Assembly (NCBI GenBank): GCA_020404895.1
Contig: JADBWK010000059.1
Location: 1 to 52,180 of the forward strand
Length of the DNA: 52,180 nt
Direction of reading: 5' to 3'
Source of the DNA: Pseudanabaena sp. M085S1SP2A07QC
Lineage (GTDB): Bacteria > Cyanobacteriota > Cyanobacteriia > Pseudanabaenales > Pseudanabaenaceae
Both the position numbers and the translations under genes were made by a program. Positions within the stretch are counted from its first letter, which is position 1; the number at the start of each line of letters is the position of its first letter. Shown here piece by piece: positions 1 to 8,391 of this stretch. The notes under the pieces are model-generated. The model saw only the letters and a list, made by a program, of their open reading frames with translations, did no database searches and was not told the origin of the DNA.

Positions 1-1
1 A

Positions 2-136
2 GTAGTCGAAACCTCTGGTAGTTTGATATCCCAGCTTTTACCTAAATCTATTCATGCTATTACTGCAAAAGGTTTTGAGCTTAAAGTCATGCTCTTTGTC
101 CTTGCTTTTAGCGTTAATCTATGGGTAGCAACTTAG
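2..136 (+). mobile_element. C-terminal end of a DDE-type transposase (cut by window edge)
   Basis: The frame open from the window edge encodes about 44 residues ending in LPKSIHAITAKGFELKVML plus a short hydrophobic tail, then TAG. This resembles the C-terminus of a cyanobacterial DDE transposase; the IS family (IS982-like or IS4-like) cannot be settled from so little. The stop lies within GTAGCAACTTAGGTTA, which closely matches the terminal inverted repeat of the short element at 52008-52153, so it is probably the right end of the same IS group. The rest of the gene lies outside the window. Confidence 0.6.
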
Positions 137-160
137 GTTACTTATCAAATTGTAGATTAC

Positions 161-1105
161 TTACAACAAATTAATATTTTCTTGGATGGATTTTGCTGAG
201 GCATGGAGCGCTGCAAGTTCATCATCTGTAAGTTTCAGTTCGATCACTTTTTCAACACCTTTCCGGCCTAACTGTACAGGTACACCCATGAATATATCTT
301 TTAAACCATATTCACCTGTGAGATGAGCTGCAGCAGGAAAAATTCGATGCCGATCGCTAATGATTGCTTCGACCATGACATAGGCTGCCGCCGATGGGGC
401 AAAATATGCACTACCATTTTGTAGCAACTTGACGATTTCTGCGCCGCCATTGCGAGTTCGTTCCACTAGTCGGGCGATCGTCTCCTGTGACATTAGTTCT
501 GTAATCGGAACACCATTTACTGTCGATAGGCGTGGCAAAGGAAGCATCAAATCTCCATGCCCACCCAACACGGTTGTATAGATATCCGCAGTGGATATGC
601 CTAATTCCATCGCAATAAAAGTTTGAAATCTGGCGGCATCTAAAACTCCAGCCATGCCAACTACTCTTTGGGGTGGTAAACCACTGACTTGCCATGCTAG
701 GTAAGTCATTACATCTAAAGGATTAGAGACAATGAGCAAAATTGCATGAGGAGATAGAGCGATCGCCTTCTGTACGACATCCTTAACAATGCCTGCATTA
801 ATCCTGAGCAGATCATTGCGACTCATGCCCTCTTTGCGAGGTAAGCCTGCGGTAATGACAATCACATCCGAATCTTGGGTATCGCTGTAGTCATTAGTGC
901 CGATAATTTGGCGATCGAGATTGGAAATCGTATGCGCTTGGGCAAGATCGAGGGCTATTCCCTGCGGTTTCCCTTGGACAATATCACATAAAACAACGTC
1001 CGCTAGATTTTGCTTAGCGATTCGTTGCGCTAACATTCCGCCGACATTTCCTGCACCAATGACGGTGACTTTAGGCGATCGATAATCTTGTATTTGCATT
1101 GTCAT
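161..1105 (-). CDS. mdh: Malate dehydrogenase (LDH-like type)
   Basis: Cytosolic NAD-dependent enzyme interconverting malate and oxaloacetate. The 314 residues have the family's normal length. The N-terminal Rossmann motif VIGAGNVGG (about 15-23) is followed by the mobile active-site loop AGLPRKEGMSR, whose arginines bind the dicarboxylate and favour malate over lactate. VSNPLD and the catalytic histidine in GGHGD are also present. Translation begins MTMQIQDYR; the second methionine two codons later is equally possible. The gene stands alone, followed by the transposase end at the window edge. It has several HIP1-type sites and normal composition, so it looks native. Confidence 0.95.
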   Translation of the reverse strand: MTMQIQDYRSPKVTVIGAGNVGGMLAQRIAKQNLADVVLCDIVQGKPQGIALDLAQAHTISNLDRQIIGTNDYSDTQDSDVIVITAGLPRKEGMSRNDLLRINAGIVKDVVQKAIALSPHAILLIVSNPLDVMTYLAWQVSGLPPQRVVGMAGVLDAARFQTFIAMELGISTADIYTTVLGGHGDLMLPLPRLSTVNGVPITELMSQETIARLVERTRNGGAEIVKLLQNGSAYFAPSAAAYVMVEAIISDRHRIFPAAAHLTGEYGLKDIFMGVPVQLGRKGVEKVIELKLTDDELAALHASAKSIQENINLL

Positions 1106-1185
1106 AATTCCTTCTATTGGGAAACATGAAATTTACTGTAGTAATAAAGCAGTGCTTCTGCTCTTCCTTTTTTGGTTTTCATGTT

Positions 1186-1295
1186 ATATAGCAATGTAAG
1201 CTTTGCTTAGGACATAAAACCCAAAAGATGGCAGAGCTTCGCTCTGCCATCTTTTGGGTTTTGAATTGTCCTATCTATCTCTTACGTTGCTATAT
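1186..1295. repeat. Family A miniature element, copy 1
   Basis: A 110-bp element with outer inverted repeats (ATATAGCAATGTAAG at left, CTTACGTTGCTATAT at right), inner AGGACA...TGTCCT boxes, and a central perfect hairpin whose arms start ACCCAAAAGATGGCAGAGC around a TTC loop. The other copies are at 50236-50344 (inverted, same core) and 22351-22559 (expanded core, interrupted). The outermost dinucleotides fit a TA target. Its right end contains the stop codon of the gene at 1271-1741. Confidence 0.85.
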
Positions 1296-1741
1296 GACTC
1301 TAGATAAGCATTAATTAGTTGTGGGTTTCGTCCATCATGGTAGAGATACACTTGATAATTTCCACTCTTCCAAACTGAAGGCTGACTATTTGGCAGGTCT
1401 TGAGCTGTCAAACGTAAAATTGAACCTGTTTTCTTGTTTTTCTGAATCCAATATTTTTGTAATACATTTTTTTGATCTCGACAAATCATGACCAAAAAGC
1501 TGTGGCTCTCAGCAAAGTCTTGGAGATCAGATTTTACTGGACATGATGCGAAAAGACTCTTCTTAGGTAAATCTTGAATTGGCTTACGGATTGTGACTTT
1601 CCCAGTTGCTGGTATCGGCGTTGAGAAATCATAGTCACGTTTAAAAATATCATCTGCGATCACGAATGGTTGATAGCTTGCAATTAGCAAAGTGCCAAAC
1701 AAACTGCCAAAAATTAAATCTAAGCAGTTTTTTATTTTCAT
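1271..1741 (-). CDS. Small exported protein of unknown function
   Basis: I do not recognise this 156-residue protein. It begins with a basic start and a hydrophobic stretch (about residues 8-25), then a polar region after ...VIADD, so it is probably secreted to the periplasm. Two cysteines in the mature part (FASCPV and MICRDQ) could form a disulfide. A good ribosome site, AGGAG, lies 7 nt before the ATG. The last residues (SNVRDR and the TAG stop) are encoded by the right end of repeat A copy 1, so the natural C-terminus has probably been replaced or cut by the insertion. Confidence 0.7.
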   Translation of the reverse strand: MKIKNCLDLIFGSLFGTLLIASYQPFVIADDIFKRDYDFSTPIPATGKVTIRKPIQDLPKKSLFASCPVKSDLQDFAESHSFLVMICRDQKNVLQKYWIQKNKKTGSILRLTAQDLPNSQPSVWKSGNYQVYLYHDGRNPQLINAYLESYSNVRDR

Positions 1742-1782
1742 GTTTTTTCTCCTAATTTAGGTACTTACACAAAATAACCGAT

Positions 1783-1827
1783 CCCAAAAATATGACGGCG
1801 GACTAAGCCCACCGTCATATTTTTGGG
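1783..1827. repeat. Intergenic hairpin (CCCAAAAATATGACGG arms)
   Basis: Near-perfect inverted repeat, CCCAAAAATATGACGG against CCGTCATATTTTTGGG, followed by TTTTA. It lies 33 nt past the rodA stop and before the 1271-1741 gene, so it may end rodA transcripts. It belongs to the hairpins with CCCAAA/TTTGGG outer arms. Confidence 0.8.
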
Positions 1828-1860
1828 TTTTATAAGGCAGCACAAAGCACAGCCTTTAAA

Positions 1861-3117
1861 TTAAAACTTGATCGTGCGTCGATGGGCGGCAACAGACTCC
1901 GCTAAGCCGATCGCCATGAAATTAGCAAGTAATGCTGATCGTCCATAACTGAGCCAAGGCAAAGGAATCCCCGTCACAGGTGCAACATTGATATTCATAC
2001 CGATATTAACAAAGGTTTGAAACAAGACGAAGGAAAACACGCCGATCGCTAGTAGTGAGCCGAAATTATCCCGCGCATTGACAGCAATCACCAGTAAGCG
2101 CCAGCAAATTCCTACAAACAATAACAAAACGCATATACAACCCAAAAAGCCAAATTCTTCGCCGATCGCGGAAAAGATGAAATCAGTATGCTGCTCAGGA
2201 ATAAAATTCAACTGTGTTTGAGTACCCTTGAGCCAACCCTGACCAAATAGTTGCCCAGCTCCTATCGCAATTTTGGACTGAATGACGTGATAGCCAGCGC
2301 CGAGAGGATCTTGGTTAGGATCGATAAATAGCAATAAGCGCTTCTTTTGATAATCATGCAGAATATTCCACAATAAAATTCCTGCTTGTCCAGACACCAA
2401 ATTGACTACCACGGCAATTACGGTACTGACAATCCGAAACCAAGGTAATGAGACCCAAGCCGCCACACCCATCAAGATTACCCATACAATCCAAGCGGGT
2501 AAATAAATCGAAAACAGGACTGCCGAGACAATGGGAGAAAATATTAGTAATAGCCAGCCCAAACTCGCTCCAGCCCAATAAAGCATTCCAATCGTGATTG
2601 CGGCGAAGACCAAGGACGTACCAAGATTCGGTTGTAAAAAAATTAATACCCAAGGCGGTACGGTTACCCAAGCCACTCTAAAAGCATCTATTGGATTTTG
2701 GATCGGGCGATCGTGCATCACCGCAGCTAAGGAAATAATAATACCGACCTTGGCAAATTCTGAAGGTTGAATATTAAACCCACCAATCGTAATCCAACGT
2801 TCTGCTCCAAGCGCCGTTGTACCAATAATCATCACCAAGACCAAGGAGATATTAGTGATTGCATAGGTGATCCAGTGCAACCGCAATAACTGATCGTAAT
2901 GAAAACGGGCGATCGCAAACATAGCCACCAATCCTACGCTACCTGTCACCCAATGTTGCCACCACACTGCATTCTGAGAGCGAAAGTCAGAGCTATAGAT
3001 GGCAACGCCACCTAAAATCATCAATAGGATTGGGAAAATCAGCAATAACGCATCGGCATCGCGCCACTCACGTTTAATATTTTCCCAACTGGGTATTTCT
3101 AAGCCTTTTACGATCAT
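1861..3117 (-). CDS. rodA: Peptidoglycan glycosyltransferase RodA (SEDS family)
   Basis: Polytopic inner-membrane glycan polymerase that works with a class B penicillin-binding protein in side-wall growth. The 418 residues contain about ten hydrophobic segments. Diagnostic SEDS stretches are visible: the early ILMILGGVAIYS helix, GFNIQPSEFAKVGIII with the conserved PSEF-K block, IAIGAGQLFGQGWLKGTQ followed by FIPEQHTDFIFSAIGEEFGF, and the C-terminal GIPLPWLSYGRSALLANF. The IPEQHTDFI loop points to RodA rather than FtsW. The ATG start gives MIVKGLEIPSWENIKREWR, a usual cytosolic N-terminus. It stands alone with a hairpin downstream. Confidence 0.93.
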   Translation of the reverse strand: MIVKGLEIPSWENIKREWRDADALLLIFPILLMILGGVAIYSSDFRSQNAVWWQHWVTGSVGLVAMFAIARFHYDQLLRLHWITYAITNISLVLVMIIGTTALGAERWITIGGFNIQPSEFAKVGIIISLAAVMHDRPIQNPIDAFRVAWVTVPPWVLIFLQPNLGTSLVFAAITIGMLYWAGASLGWLLLIFSPIVSAVLFSIYLPAWIVWVILMGVAAWVSLPWFRIVSTVIAVVVNLVSGQAGILLWNILHDYQKKRLLLFIDPNQDPLGAGYHVIQSKIAIGAGQLFGQGWLKGTQTQLNFIPEQHTDFIFSAIGEEFGFLGCICVLLLFVGICWRLLVIAVNARDNFGSLLAIGVFSFVLFQTFVNIGMNINVAPVTGIPLPWLSYGRSALLANFMAIGLAESVAAHRRTIKF

Positions 3118-3201
3118 AAACGCAGATAATTTTGCATCAGTTCTTATTATGTATCTTAATTTTCCAGATTTGTAGCTCTTGATATTTGGTCTTTAAGCAG
3201 C

Positions 3202-3307
3202 TACTCCCTTTCCCCCAAGAATTAGTGGTGTGGCGCTCCGCGCCGCACCACTAATTCTTGAGTTTTGTTTTTTAATTCACAGAAGTGTTACCACACTTTT
3301 GTGAATT
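3202..3307. repeat. Degenerate family B element with a second hairpin
   Basis: TACTCCCTTTCCC at 3202 matches the left end of family B. It is followed by a hairpin (3216-3260, arms CAAGAATTAGTGGTGTGGCGC, loop TCC) that shares the AAGAATTAG outer arm with the B copy at 32118-32211. The expected right end is missing; instead there is another hairpin (3274-3307, AATTCACA.AAGTGT arms), nearly the same as the core of the hairpin at 25494-25551. The rest of the 3118-3463 gap shows no gene. Confidence 0.7.
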
Positions 3308-3469
3308 GGTATTACGGGATGCTCTACTGAACAAACCTCCCCTTGATCGTCTATGCAATGGCATACTGAAGGTAACAAACAGGTATGCAAATCACCAATG
3401 CATCTGCGATAAACCTTGTAATAACCCTATCTACCTTTATTTCTAGGCAGGACGACCTAATCAATGCTG

Positions 3470-3727
3470 ATGTATACAGTTGAAATCACCCTCAAAAACA
3501 ACCCGATCGCTTTGTCTGTGCAGCGCAAGGAGCAGGAAAATGCTGAGGCGCTATATCGTGAAATTGCTAGCGCGATCGCTGATGGTAATACCAAAATCTT
3601 GGAATTAACCTGCGAAAAACAAGAAGGCAAAAAAGTTTCAGTACTTGTTGGCGAGATCTCCGCCGTACAGGTTTCTGAGAAATCAGGAGCTTCTGCGAAT
3701 ATGGGCGCAGGCTTTATCCGTGGCTAA
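3470..3727 (+). CDS. UPF0367 family conserved cyanobacterial protein
   Basis: An 85-residue protein (87 if the ATG at 3464 is used) with the pattern I associate with the UPF0367 family of cyanobacteria and plastids: MYTVEITLK, SVQRKE, a helix with ALYREI, then ILELTCEKQEGKKVSVL and AVQVSEKSGA. The function is unknown. The second ATG is preferred because the family usually starts MYT, though GGCAGGA lies nearer the first ATG. A perfect hairpin begins 6 nt after the stop, separating it from the ATPase gene. Confidence 0.85.
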   Translation: MYTVEITLKNNPIALSVQRKEQENAEALYREIASAIADGNTKILELTCEKQEGKKVSVLVGEISAVQVSEKSGASANMGAGFIRG

Positions 3728-3733
3728 TCATTA

Positions 3734-3772
3734 AACATGTTTATCGCACGCGCAGCGTGCGATAAACATGTT
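3734..3772. repeat. Perfect 18-bp hairpin, GCA loop
   Basis: Arms AACATGTTTATCGCACGC and its exact complement around a 3-nt loop, 6 nt after the UPF0367 stop. There is no T-run, so it is not a textbook terminator, but it probably defines the mRNA 3' end. Confidence 0.85.
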
Positions 3773-3802
3773 CGTATCTTCTGTAATTAACTGCAATTAA
3801 TA

Positions 3803-4483
3803 ATGCGCACTGATCAATCTGTAACCACTGCCATAAGTGTTCGCGATCTTAATTTTGCGTGGGCATCGGGCGAAACCGTCCTCGATCACTGCAATTTATC
3901 TGTACCAAAAGGGGAACTTTGGATGCTGTTGGGTACTAACGGCAGCGGCAAATCAACTTTACTCAGGCTCCTAGCAGGCTTGCTTAAACCTAAGTCTGGC
4001 GATATTGAGATTGGTGCTCGCATTGGATTTGTATTCCAAAACCCCGATCATCAATTAGTCATGCCTACCGTTGGCGCAGATATTGCCTTTGGCTTAGCGT
4101 CAGAAAATCTTTCCTACATAGAAACTCTGCATCGAGTTAAAGAATCACTTAGCGCTGTTAACTTAGAGCAAATGATTCGCCGCCCCATCTACGCTCTTAG
4201 TGGTGGTCAAAAGCAGAGGGTTGCGATCGCAGGTGCGATCGCACGTCATGCCGAGATTTTATTGCTAGATGAACCAACAGCTTTATTAGATGGCGAAAAT
4301 CAGCTTGATCTTGTCGCCTCAGTCCGCGATCTCGTTAAACACAAAAATCTCACAGCTCTATGGGTAACTCATCGTTTGAATGAGCTTGACTATGCTGATG
4401 GCGCATTTTTATTAGAGCGGGGTCAAGTAATCGACAAAGGCGATCCGATGCGTCTCAAGCAAGTATTACTAGAAAAAGGTTAG
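3803..4483 (+). CDS. ECF/CbiO-type ABC transporter ATPase
   Basis: Cytosolic ATPase subunit of 226 residues. Walker A is GTNGSGKST, the Q-loop lies in FVFQNPDHQLVMPTVGADIAF, the signature is LSGGQKQRVAIAGAI and Walker B is ILLLDEPTALLD, followed by the H-switch WVTHR. The FQNPDHQ stretch is typical of energy-coupling-factor ATPases (CbiO/EcfA), which power vitamin or nickel/cobalt uptake. No EcfT or S-component gene is adjacent, so the substrate is unknown and the partners must be elsewhere. The start ATGCGCACT lacks a strong ribosome site. Confidence 0.85.
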   Translation: MRTDQSVTTAISVRDLNFAWASGETVLDHCNLSVPKGELWMLLGTNGSGKSTLLRLLAGLLKPKSGDIEIGARIGFVFQNPDHQLVMPTVGADIAFGLASENLSYIETLHRVKESLSAVNLEQMIRRPIYALSGGQKQRVAIAGAIARHAEILLLDEPTALLDGENQLDLVASVRDLVKHKNLTALWVTHRLNELDYADGAFLLERGQVIDKGDPMRLKQVLLEKG

Positions 4484-4616
4484 ATTTAATAATGCTTTCT
4501 TCTCGAGCTTTTTGCGGAAGGCGATGATCTCTCAAGGAATTGGCATTGCGATCGCTTCTCTTGCGACTACCGATGCTTTTATGATGGCGATAACCGCTAA
4601 ACAGTAAAGGGCTTTA

Positions 4617-5468
4617 TTACTCAGAAATATGTTGGCGCGATCGCACTAACATTCCATGCTTCGGTGCAAAAATCATTGCCGTTAGGAATAATAAGGTTTG
4701 CAAAACGACGATACAACCGCCCGTAGAGCCATCAATGTGATAACTGATGTAAGTTCCCAACACGCTGGAAAACATCCCCGATGCCATCGCAATCAGCATC
4801 ATATGGTCAAAGCGATCGCTCAATAAATAGGCAGTTGCGCCAGGAGTGACTAACATAGCTACTACGAGAATAATCCCTACTGTCTGAAGTCCTGCAACCG
4901 CAGTGAGGGATAACAAAGACAGGAGAATGTAATAGAGAAATGTGGTATTTAAACCGATTGAACGAGCATGGGTGACATCAAAGCAAAACAGGACTAAATC
5001 TTTGCGTAAAAGCGCGAGTGTTACTAAGGTAATGACGCTAATGATTACGGTTTGGAGGATATCGCTATCACCGATTCCGAGAACATTGCCAAAGAGAATA
5101 TGCCCTAAATCGACTGTGCTTTTAACTTTGGAAACCAGCACAATCCCGAAGGCAAATAGTCCTGTGAATACCAATCCAATGACTGTATCTTCTTTAATGC
5201 GGGTGTTGGATTTGATAAATCCGATCGCCATGACCGAACCCACACCAAACACAAATGCACCGATCGCAAAGGGAATATTCATCACATATGCAAGTACCAC
5301 CCCTGGGAGGACTGCGTGGGAAACGGCATCTCCCATGAGCGCCCATCCCTTAAGGATCATGAAGCAAGATAGCGCTGAACAAACAATCCCGACCAAGGCA
5401 CTCACCAAAATCGCTTTGACCATAAACCCATATTGCAAGGGTGCTGTAAACCAATTCACTAATTCCAT
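4617..5468 (-). CDS. mntB: Manganese/zinc ABC transporter permease (MntB-like)
   Basis: Inner-membrane permease of the ABC-3 family, 283 residues from the ATG at 5468 (MELVNWFTAPLQ), with about eight or nine hydrophobic segments. GDAVSHAVLPGVVLAY is the conserved early loop that holds metal-path residues, and GIILVVAMLVTPGATAYLL is the conserved loop that contacts the ATPase. It is the third gene of the minus-strand set mntC - ATPase - mntB, separated from the ATPase by a strong hairpin (5503-5555). An extension to 5504 is possible but would begin close to the repeat. Confidence 0.9.
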   Translation of the reverse strand: MELVNWFTAPLQYGFMVKAILVSALVGIVCSALSCFMILKGWALMGDAVSHAVLPGVVLAYVMNIPFAIGAFVFGVGSVMAIGFIKSNTRIKEDTVIGLVFTGLFAFGIVLVSKVKSTVDLGHILFGNVLGIGDSDILQTVIISVITLVTLALLRKDLVLFCFDVTHARSIGLNTTFLYYILLSLLSLTAVAGLQTVGIILVVAMLVTPGATAYLLSDRFDHMMLIAMASGMFSSVLGTYISYHIDGSTGGCIVVLQTLLFLTAMIFAPKHGMLVRSRQHISE

Positions 5469-5502
5469 TATGGCTATTCCTGATAGTTTCCCAACATAAA
5501 CC

Positions 5503-5555
5503 ACCCAAAGTTGTGAGGTTGCGCCCCTACGGGGCGCAACCTCACAACTTTGGGT
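5503..5555. repeat. Perfect 25-bp hairpin between the ATPase and mntB
   Basis: Arms ACCCAAAGTTGTGAGGTTGC...CCCC around the loop TAC, exact over 25 pairs. One arm encodes the last residues and TGA stop of the upstream ATPase gene. Within an operon this could partly terminate transcription or protect the upstream message, lowering permease expression. Confidence 0.88.
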
Positions 5556-6306
5556 TTGTAATTATTTTTGAACGCGATAAATCGATAACTGAACCGCCAA
5601 AGGTGCGTGAAAGATTTTCTTCGGTAAATACTTCTGAAGTCTCACCATAGGCGAGAATTGTGCGATTGATCAGGACTACTTGATCGCAAAATGTGGTGAT
5701 CGAGTCTAAGTCATGGGTGGAAATTAAAATCGTATATCCTGCGTCGCGGAGTTCCATTAGCAGATTGATCATCAGTTTCTCGGTCTTGACATCTACCCCC
5801 GCAAAGGGTTCATCTAGCAATAGAACCTTAGCCTGTTGTGCCAAAGCTCTAGCAAAAAATGTGCGTTTCTTTTGCCCACCTGATAGCTCACCGATTTGGC
5901 GATCGCGCATTTCCCACATTTCGACTCGCTCCAAGCTATCACGCACTGCCTGTTTATCTTGAACACTCGGAATGCGCAGGAAGTTCATGTAGCCATAGCG
6001 TCCCATCATCACTACATCATAGACACTCACAGGGAAGTTCCAATCTACTTCTTCTGTTTGAGGTACATAGGCAACTAGATTATTTTTTTGGACAAGGCGA
6101 ATTGGTAACCCGTTAATTAATACTCTTCCGCTAACAGGTTTGACAAAGCCCATCACCGCTTTAAATAGTGTGGACTTTCCTGCGCCATTCATTCCCACTA
6201 AACCGCAGATTGTACCTGCTTTGAGTTGGAGTGATGCACTATGCAAGGCAACTTTGCGATGATAGGCGACTGTTACATTCTCAATATCGATGCTAAATGT
6301 ATTCAT
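5542..6306 (-). CDS. Manganese/zinc ABC transporter ATPase (MntA/ZnuC-like)
   Basis: Cytosolic ATPase of 254 residues from the ATG at 6306 ([18 protein letters not shown]). Walker A is GMNGAGKST, the Q-loop is [17 protein letters not shown], the signature is [15 protein letters not shown], Walker B is [12 protein letters not shown] and the switch is STHDL. EEVDW is typical of manganese/zinc/iron chelate uptake ATPases. A longer frame to 6366 would be translated from the repeat at 6338-6409 and is rejected. The C-terminal residues NPKL and the stop come from the hairpin at 5503-5555, so the tail has been remodelled by the repeat. Confidence 0.92.
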   Translation of the reverse strand: MNTFSIDIENVTVAYHRKVALHSASLQLKAGTICGLVGMNGAGKSTLFKAVMGFVKPVSGRVLINGLPIRLVQKNNLVAYVPQTEEVDWNFPVSVYDVVMMGRYGYMNFLRIPSVQDKQAVRDSLERVEMWEMRDRQIGELSGGQKKRTFFARALAQQAKVLLLDEPFAGVDVKTEKLMINLLMELRDAGYTILISTHDLDSITTFCDQVVLINRTILAYGETSEVFTEENLSRTFGGSVIDLSRSKIITNPKL

Positions 6307-6337
6307 AATTGTTCTTTGTTGATCTTGATGTAGCTTG

Positions 6338-6409
6338 TAGGGTGCATTAGCGAGCGTAACGCACATTTGCGGTTATTAGGTGCGTTACGCTATTGCTAAC
6401 GCACCCTAC
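6338..6409. repeat. GTAGGGTGC-type inverted repeat
   Basis: Imperfect inverted repeat (GTAGGGTGCATTAGC...GCTAACGCACCCTAC) with an inner GTAACGCAC/GTGCGTTAC pair. A related copy is nested at 21921-21988. It lies between mntC and the ATPase gene, 12 nt after the mntC stop. Confidence 0.85.
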
Positions 6410-6421
6410 AGAACAAGAAAT

Positions 6422-7402
6422 CTATTGCAAGCCTTTGATTAATGTATTGACGTTGTATTCCAGTAATTTGAGATATGTCGGGGTGAGTCCATCGGGAGGA
6501 GATAGGGAATCCACATAAAAGACCCCTCCATACTTTGCTCCAGTTTCTTTTACTACTTGTTGCATCGCTTTATCACTGACTGTACTTTCGCAAAATACGG
6601 TTGGGATCTTTTTTGCTTTTACTGTTTCAATTACTTTCTCTACTTGTTTAGGAGTGGCTTGTTGTTCAGCATTTACTGGCCAAATGTAAACTTCCTTCAA
6701 TCCATAATCACGGGCAAGATAGGAGAATGCTCCTTCACAACTAACGATGTAGCGCTGATCAGGAGGAATTGTCGAAATAGTTTGTTTGAGCTTGGTATCG
6801 ATCGCTAGAATTTGTTGACTATAGGCTTTGGCATTAGCGGCATAGGTTGCGGCATTGACAGGATCAGCCTTGCTCAGAGCTTTGCGTATATTTTCGACAT
6901 AGATCAAGGCGTTTTGAGGCGACATCCAAGCATGAGGATTGGGTTTACCTTGATAGGAGTTTTCGGCAATGTTGATGGGTTGAATGCCTTCACTCAAAGT
7001 TAGGCGATCGACTTTAGGAAAACTATTATAAAAGCGATCGGCCCAGCGTTCCAAGTTCATGCCATTGTCAAGAATTAGATCGGCTGATTGACCGCGACGG
7101 AGGTCACTGGGTGTAGGCTCATAGCCATGAATCTCAGCGCCCACCTTCGTAATTGACTCCACGATCGCTTTATCCCCTGCGACGTTTTGTGTCATGTCGG
7201 CAAGCACGGTAAACGTGGTCAGAATAACTTTTTTGTCTTTGAGCTCTGAAGTATTTGAGGAATTAGGGATGTTACTAGTTTGTGGAGAGGTCGTCGGGAG
7301 GTTGCACCCACTCAGGCTAACTGCAAACACAAGGCTAGTAAGGATAGCCCGATAGCTTTTCAGAGACATCAAGTTTTTGGTAAGACTGAGTTTAGGCTCC
7401 AT
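6422..7402 (-). CDS. mntC: Manganese-binding lipoprotein of ABC transporter (MntC-like)
   Basis: Periplasmic lipoprotein that captures Mn2+ for the permease. A hydrophobic signal ends in VSLSGC, giving the lipid-anchored cysteine. Four metal ligands of the cluster A-I family can be seen: His in EIHGYEPTP, His in NPHAW, Glu in VSCEGAFSYL and Asp in FYVDSLSPPDG. The His-rich loop typical of zinc proteins (ZnuA) is absent, and the block WPVNAEQQATPKQ is as in cyanobacterial MntC. The start is uncertain: ATG at 7402 is chosen, 7369 is possible and still leaves a signal, and 7414 lies inside the operator arm. Mn specificity is inferred. Confidence 0.9.
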   Translation of the reverse strand: MEPKLSLTKNLMSLKSYRAILTSLVFAVSLSGCNLPTTSPQTSNIPNSSNTSELKDKKVILTTFTVLADMTQNVAGDKAIVESITKVGAEIHGYEPTPSDLRRGQSADLILDNGMNLERWADRFYNSFPKVDRLTLSEGIQPINIAENSYQGKPNPHAWMSPQNALIYVENIRKALSKADPVNAATYAANAKAYSQQILAIDTKLKQTISTIPPDQRYIVSCEGAFSYLARDYGLKEVYIWPVNAEQQATPKQVEKVIETVKAKKIPTVFCESTVSDKAMQQVVKETGAKYGGVFYVDSLSPPDGLTPTYLKLLEYNVNTLIKGLQ

Positions 7403-7407
7403 GATTA

Positions 7408-7474
7408 TTTTCATAATCGTTTCATTTTTTAAAATATAGCATAATTTAAAATAAAAATGAAACGATTATGAAAA
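7408..7474 (-). promoter_or_regulatory. Two-arm operator and promoter of the mntC operon
   Basis: Two perfect 22-bp inverted arms, TTTTCATAATCGTTTCATTT(TT) at 7408-7429 and its complement at 7453-7474, enclose 23 bp of A+T-rich DNA. On the minus strand the enclosed stretch contains TATATT, a plausible -10, so one arm covers the -35 region and the other the transcript start or leader. This is what a repressor binding two sites on either side of RNA polymerase would need. The arms do not match the classic Fur/Zur 7-1-7 box, and the regulator (ManR-like or other) is unknown. Confidence 0.75.
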
Positions 7475-7670
7475 GATAGCAATTCTTATTATAAAAATCA
7501 GTTTTATCACGAGCATTGCTGATGAGAGTAGGGATAGCAGTATTAGCTAGCCCCGTTCCTAACTCTGCCGTCATTTTAGCGTTGGTGGCTTAAGAAACCA
7601 TTGAAGAATTACTTCCTACGGTCAAAAGCTCTAAGAGATCCCCTCAATTCCTAAATGGTTTATAAAACAC

Positions 7671-8000
7671 TCAAGCAACGCCGTAATTTGTGTAGGGGCG
7701 CTTGTATGGTGGATGTAAGCCTAATACAATATCTGAAGCTGGCACACCTTTTTCGACGAGCTCTTGACCAAGATCTGCTTCGGTCATGTTGTGCTGAATC
7801 CAGATTTTACCTTCCTTAATGTCTAAATGGATATAACAGGCATAAATACGGTTTAATCCCTGCCAGCCAAGATCGAGTATTTGATAGTGATCGTGTTCGG
7901 TGTCAAAGATGAGTTGACATTCGATGTTTGGCTCGTTGGTAGTGGCATGGGCAATTAGTAATTCGCGGACAATTTGGCGGTATTTGGCTAGCTTTTCCAT
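7671..8000 (-). CDS. XisI family protein
   Basis: A 109-residue protein with the usual XisI length and motifs: MEKLAKYRQIVRELL, an acidic LIFDTEHDHYQILDLGWQG, YACYIHLDIKEGKIWIQ and the C-terminal GLHPPYKRPYTNYGVA. XisI was named as a control factor for excision of the fdxN element in heterocystous cyanobacteria, but it is far more widespread and its biochemical role is unknown. It overlaps the 3' end of the broken xisH by 13 bp, the usual xisH-xisI order. Confidence 0.9.
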   Translation of the reverse strand: MEKLAKYRQIVRELLIAHATTNEPNIECQLIFDTEHDHYQILDLGWQGLNRIYACYIHLDIKEGKIWIQHNMTEADLGQELVEKGVPASDIVLGLHPPYKRPYTNYGVA

Positions 8001-8251
8001 TGAATTATCTCCTCTGTATTAGGTTCGTAGGCTAAGATTTTTAGGTCATACTGGACAATTGCAGCTTGGGTAAAACGCTCTTGGAAGAAAGTGTTGAAAA
8101 TATCAATAGGCACAGCTAAGTAGAGAATTCGATTAGCTTCCGTCATTTGTAGGGCGAGGCGATAACTGAGAAATTGACCTAATGCGTTATGAAATTTGCT
8201 AGTATTTGGAGGGATTGATAAAAGAATATATGAGCTAATGCTTAATGTATT
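7988..8251 (-). pseudogene. Truncated xisH (5' end lost)
   Basis: Reading toward xisI, the frame gives NALGQFLSYRLALQ, NRILYLAVPIDIFNTFF and IIQWKS before a stop that overlaps the xisI start. These match the C-terminal two thirds of XisH. No start codon or N-terminal half, with the nuclease-like first part, is present: an in-frame TAG lies at 8252-8254 and the DNA then turns into the A+T-rich block with the helicase. The gene was probably cut when that block arrived. The fragment was found by reading the reverse complement by eye. Confidence 0.8.
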
Positions 8252-8391
8252 CTAGATTAAGCTATATTGTTATATACATGGAGGCATTTAGGATATTGCA
8301 AAAAAGATTTTATAATATTTTTTTTGTTTGTTAAGCTTAATTCACTATCCTCTTTATCTTTTAGATTTTTGTAAGCTAAGGCTCAAACAAG

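Noticed and set aside
4524-4607. Short frame MISQGIGIAIASLATTDAFM... after the ECF ATPase
   Set aside because: Only 27 codons, no ribosome site, and partly HIP1 sequence; may be a relic but cannot be supported as a gene.
5542-6366. Longer ATPase start at 6366
   Set aside because: The extra residues would be translated from the GTAGGGTGC repeat; [11 protein letters not shown] at 6306 fits the family start.
7475-7670. Short frames between mntC operator and xisI
   Set aside because: A 23-codon MRVGIAVLASPVPNSAVILA frame has no support; nothing else is seen here.
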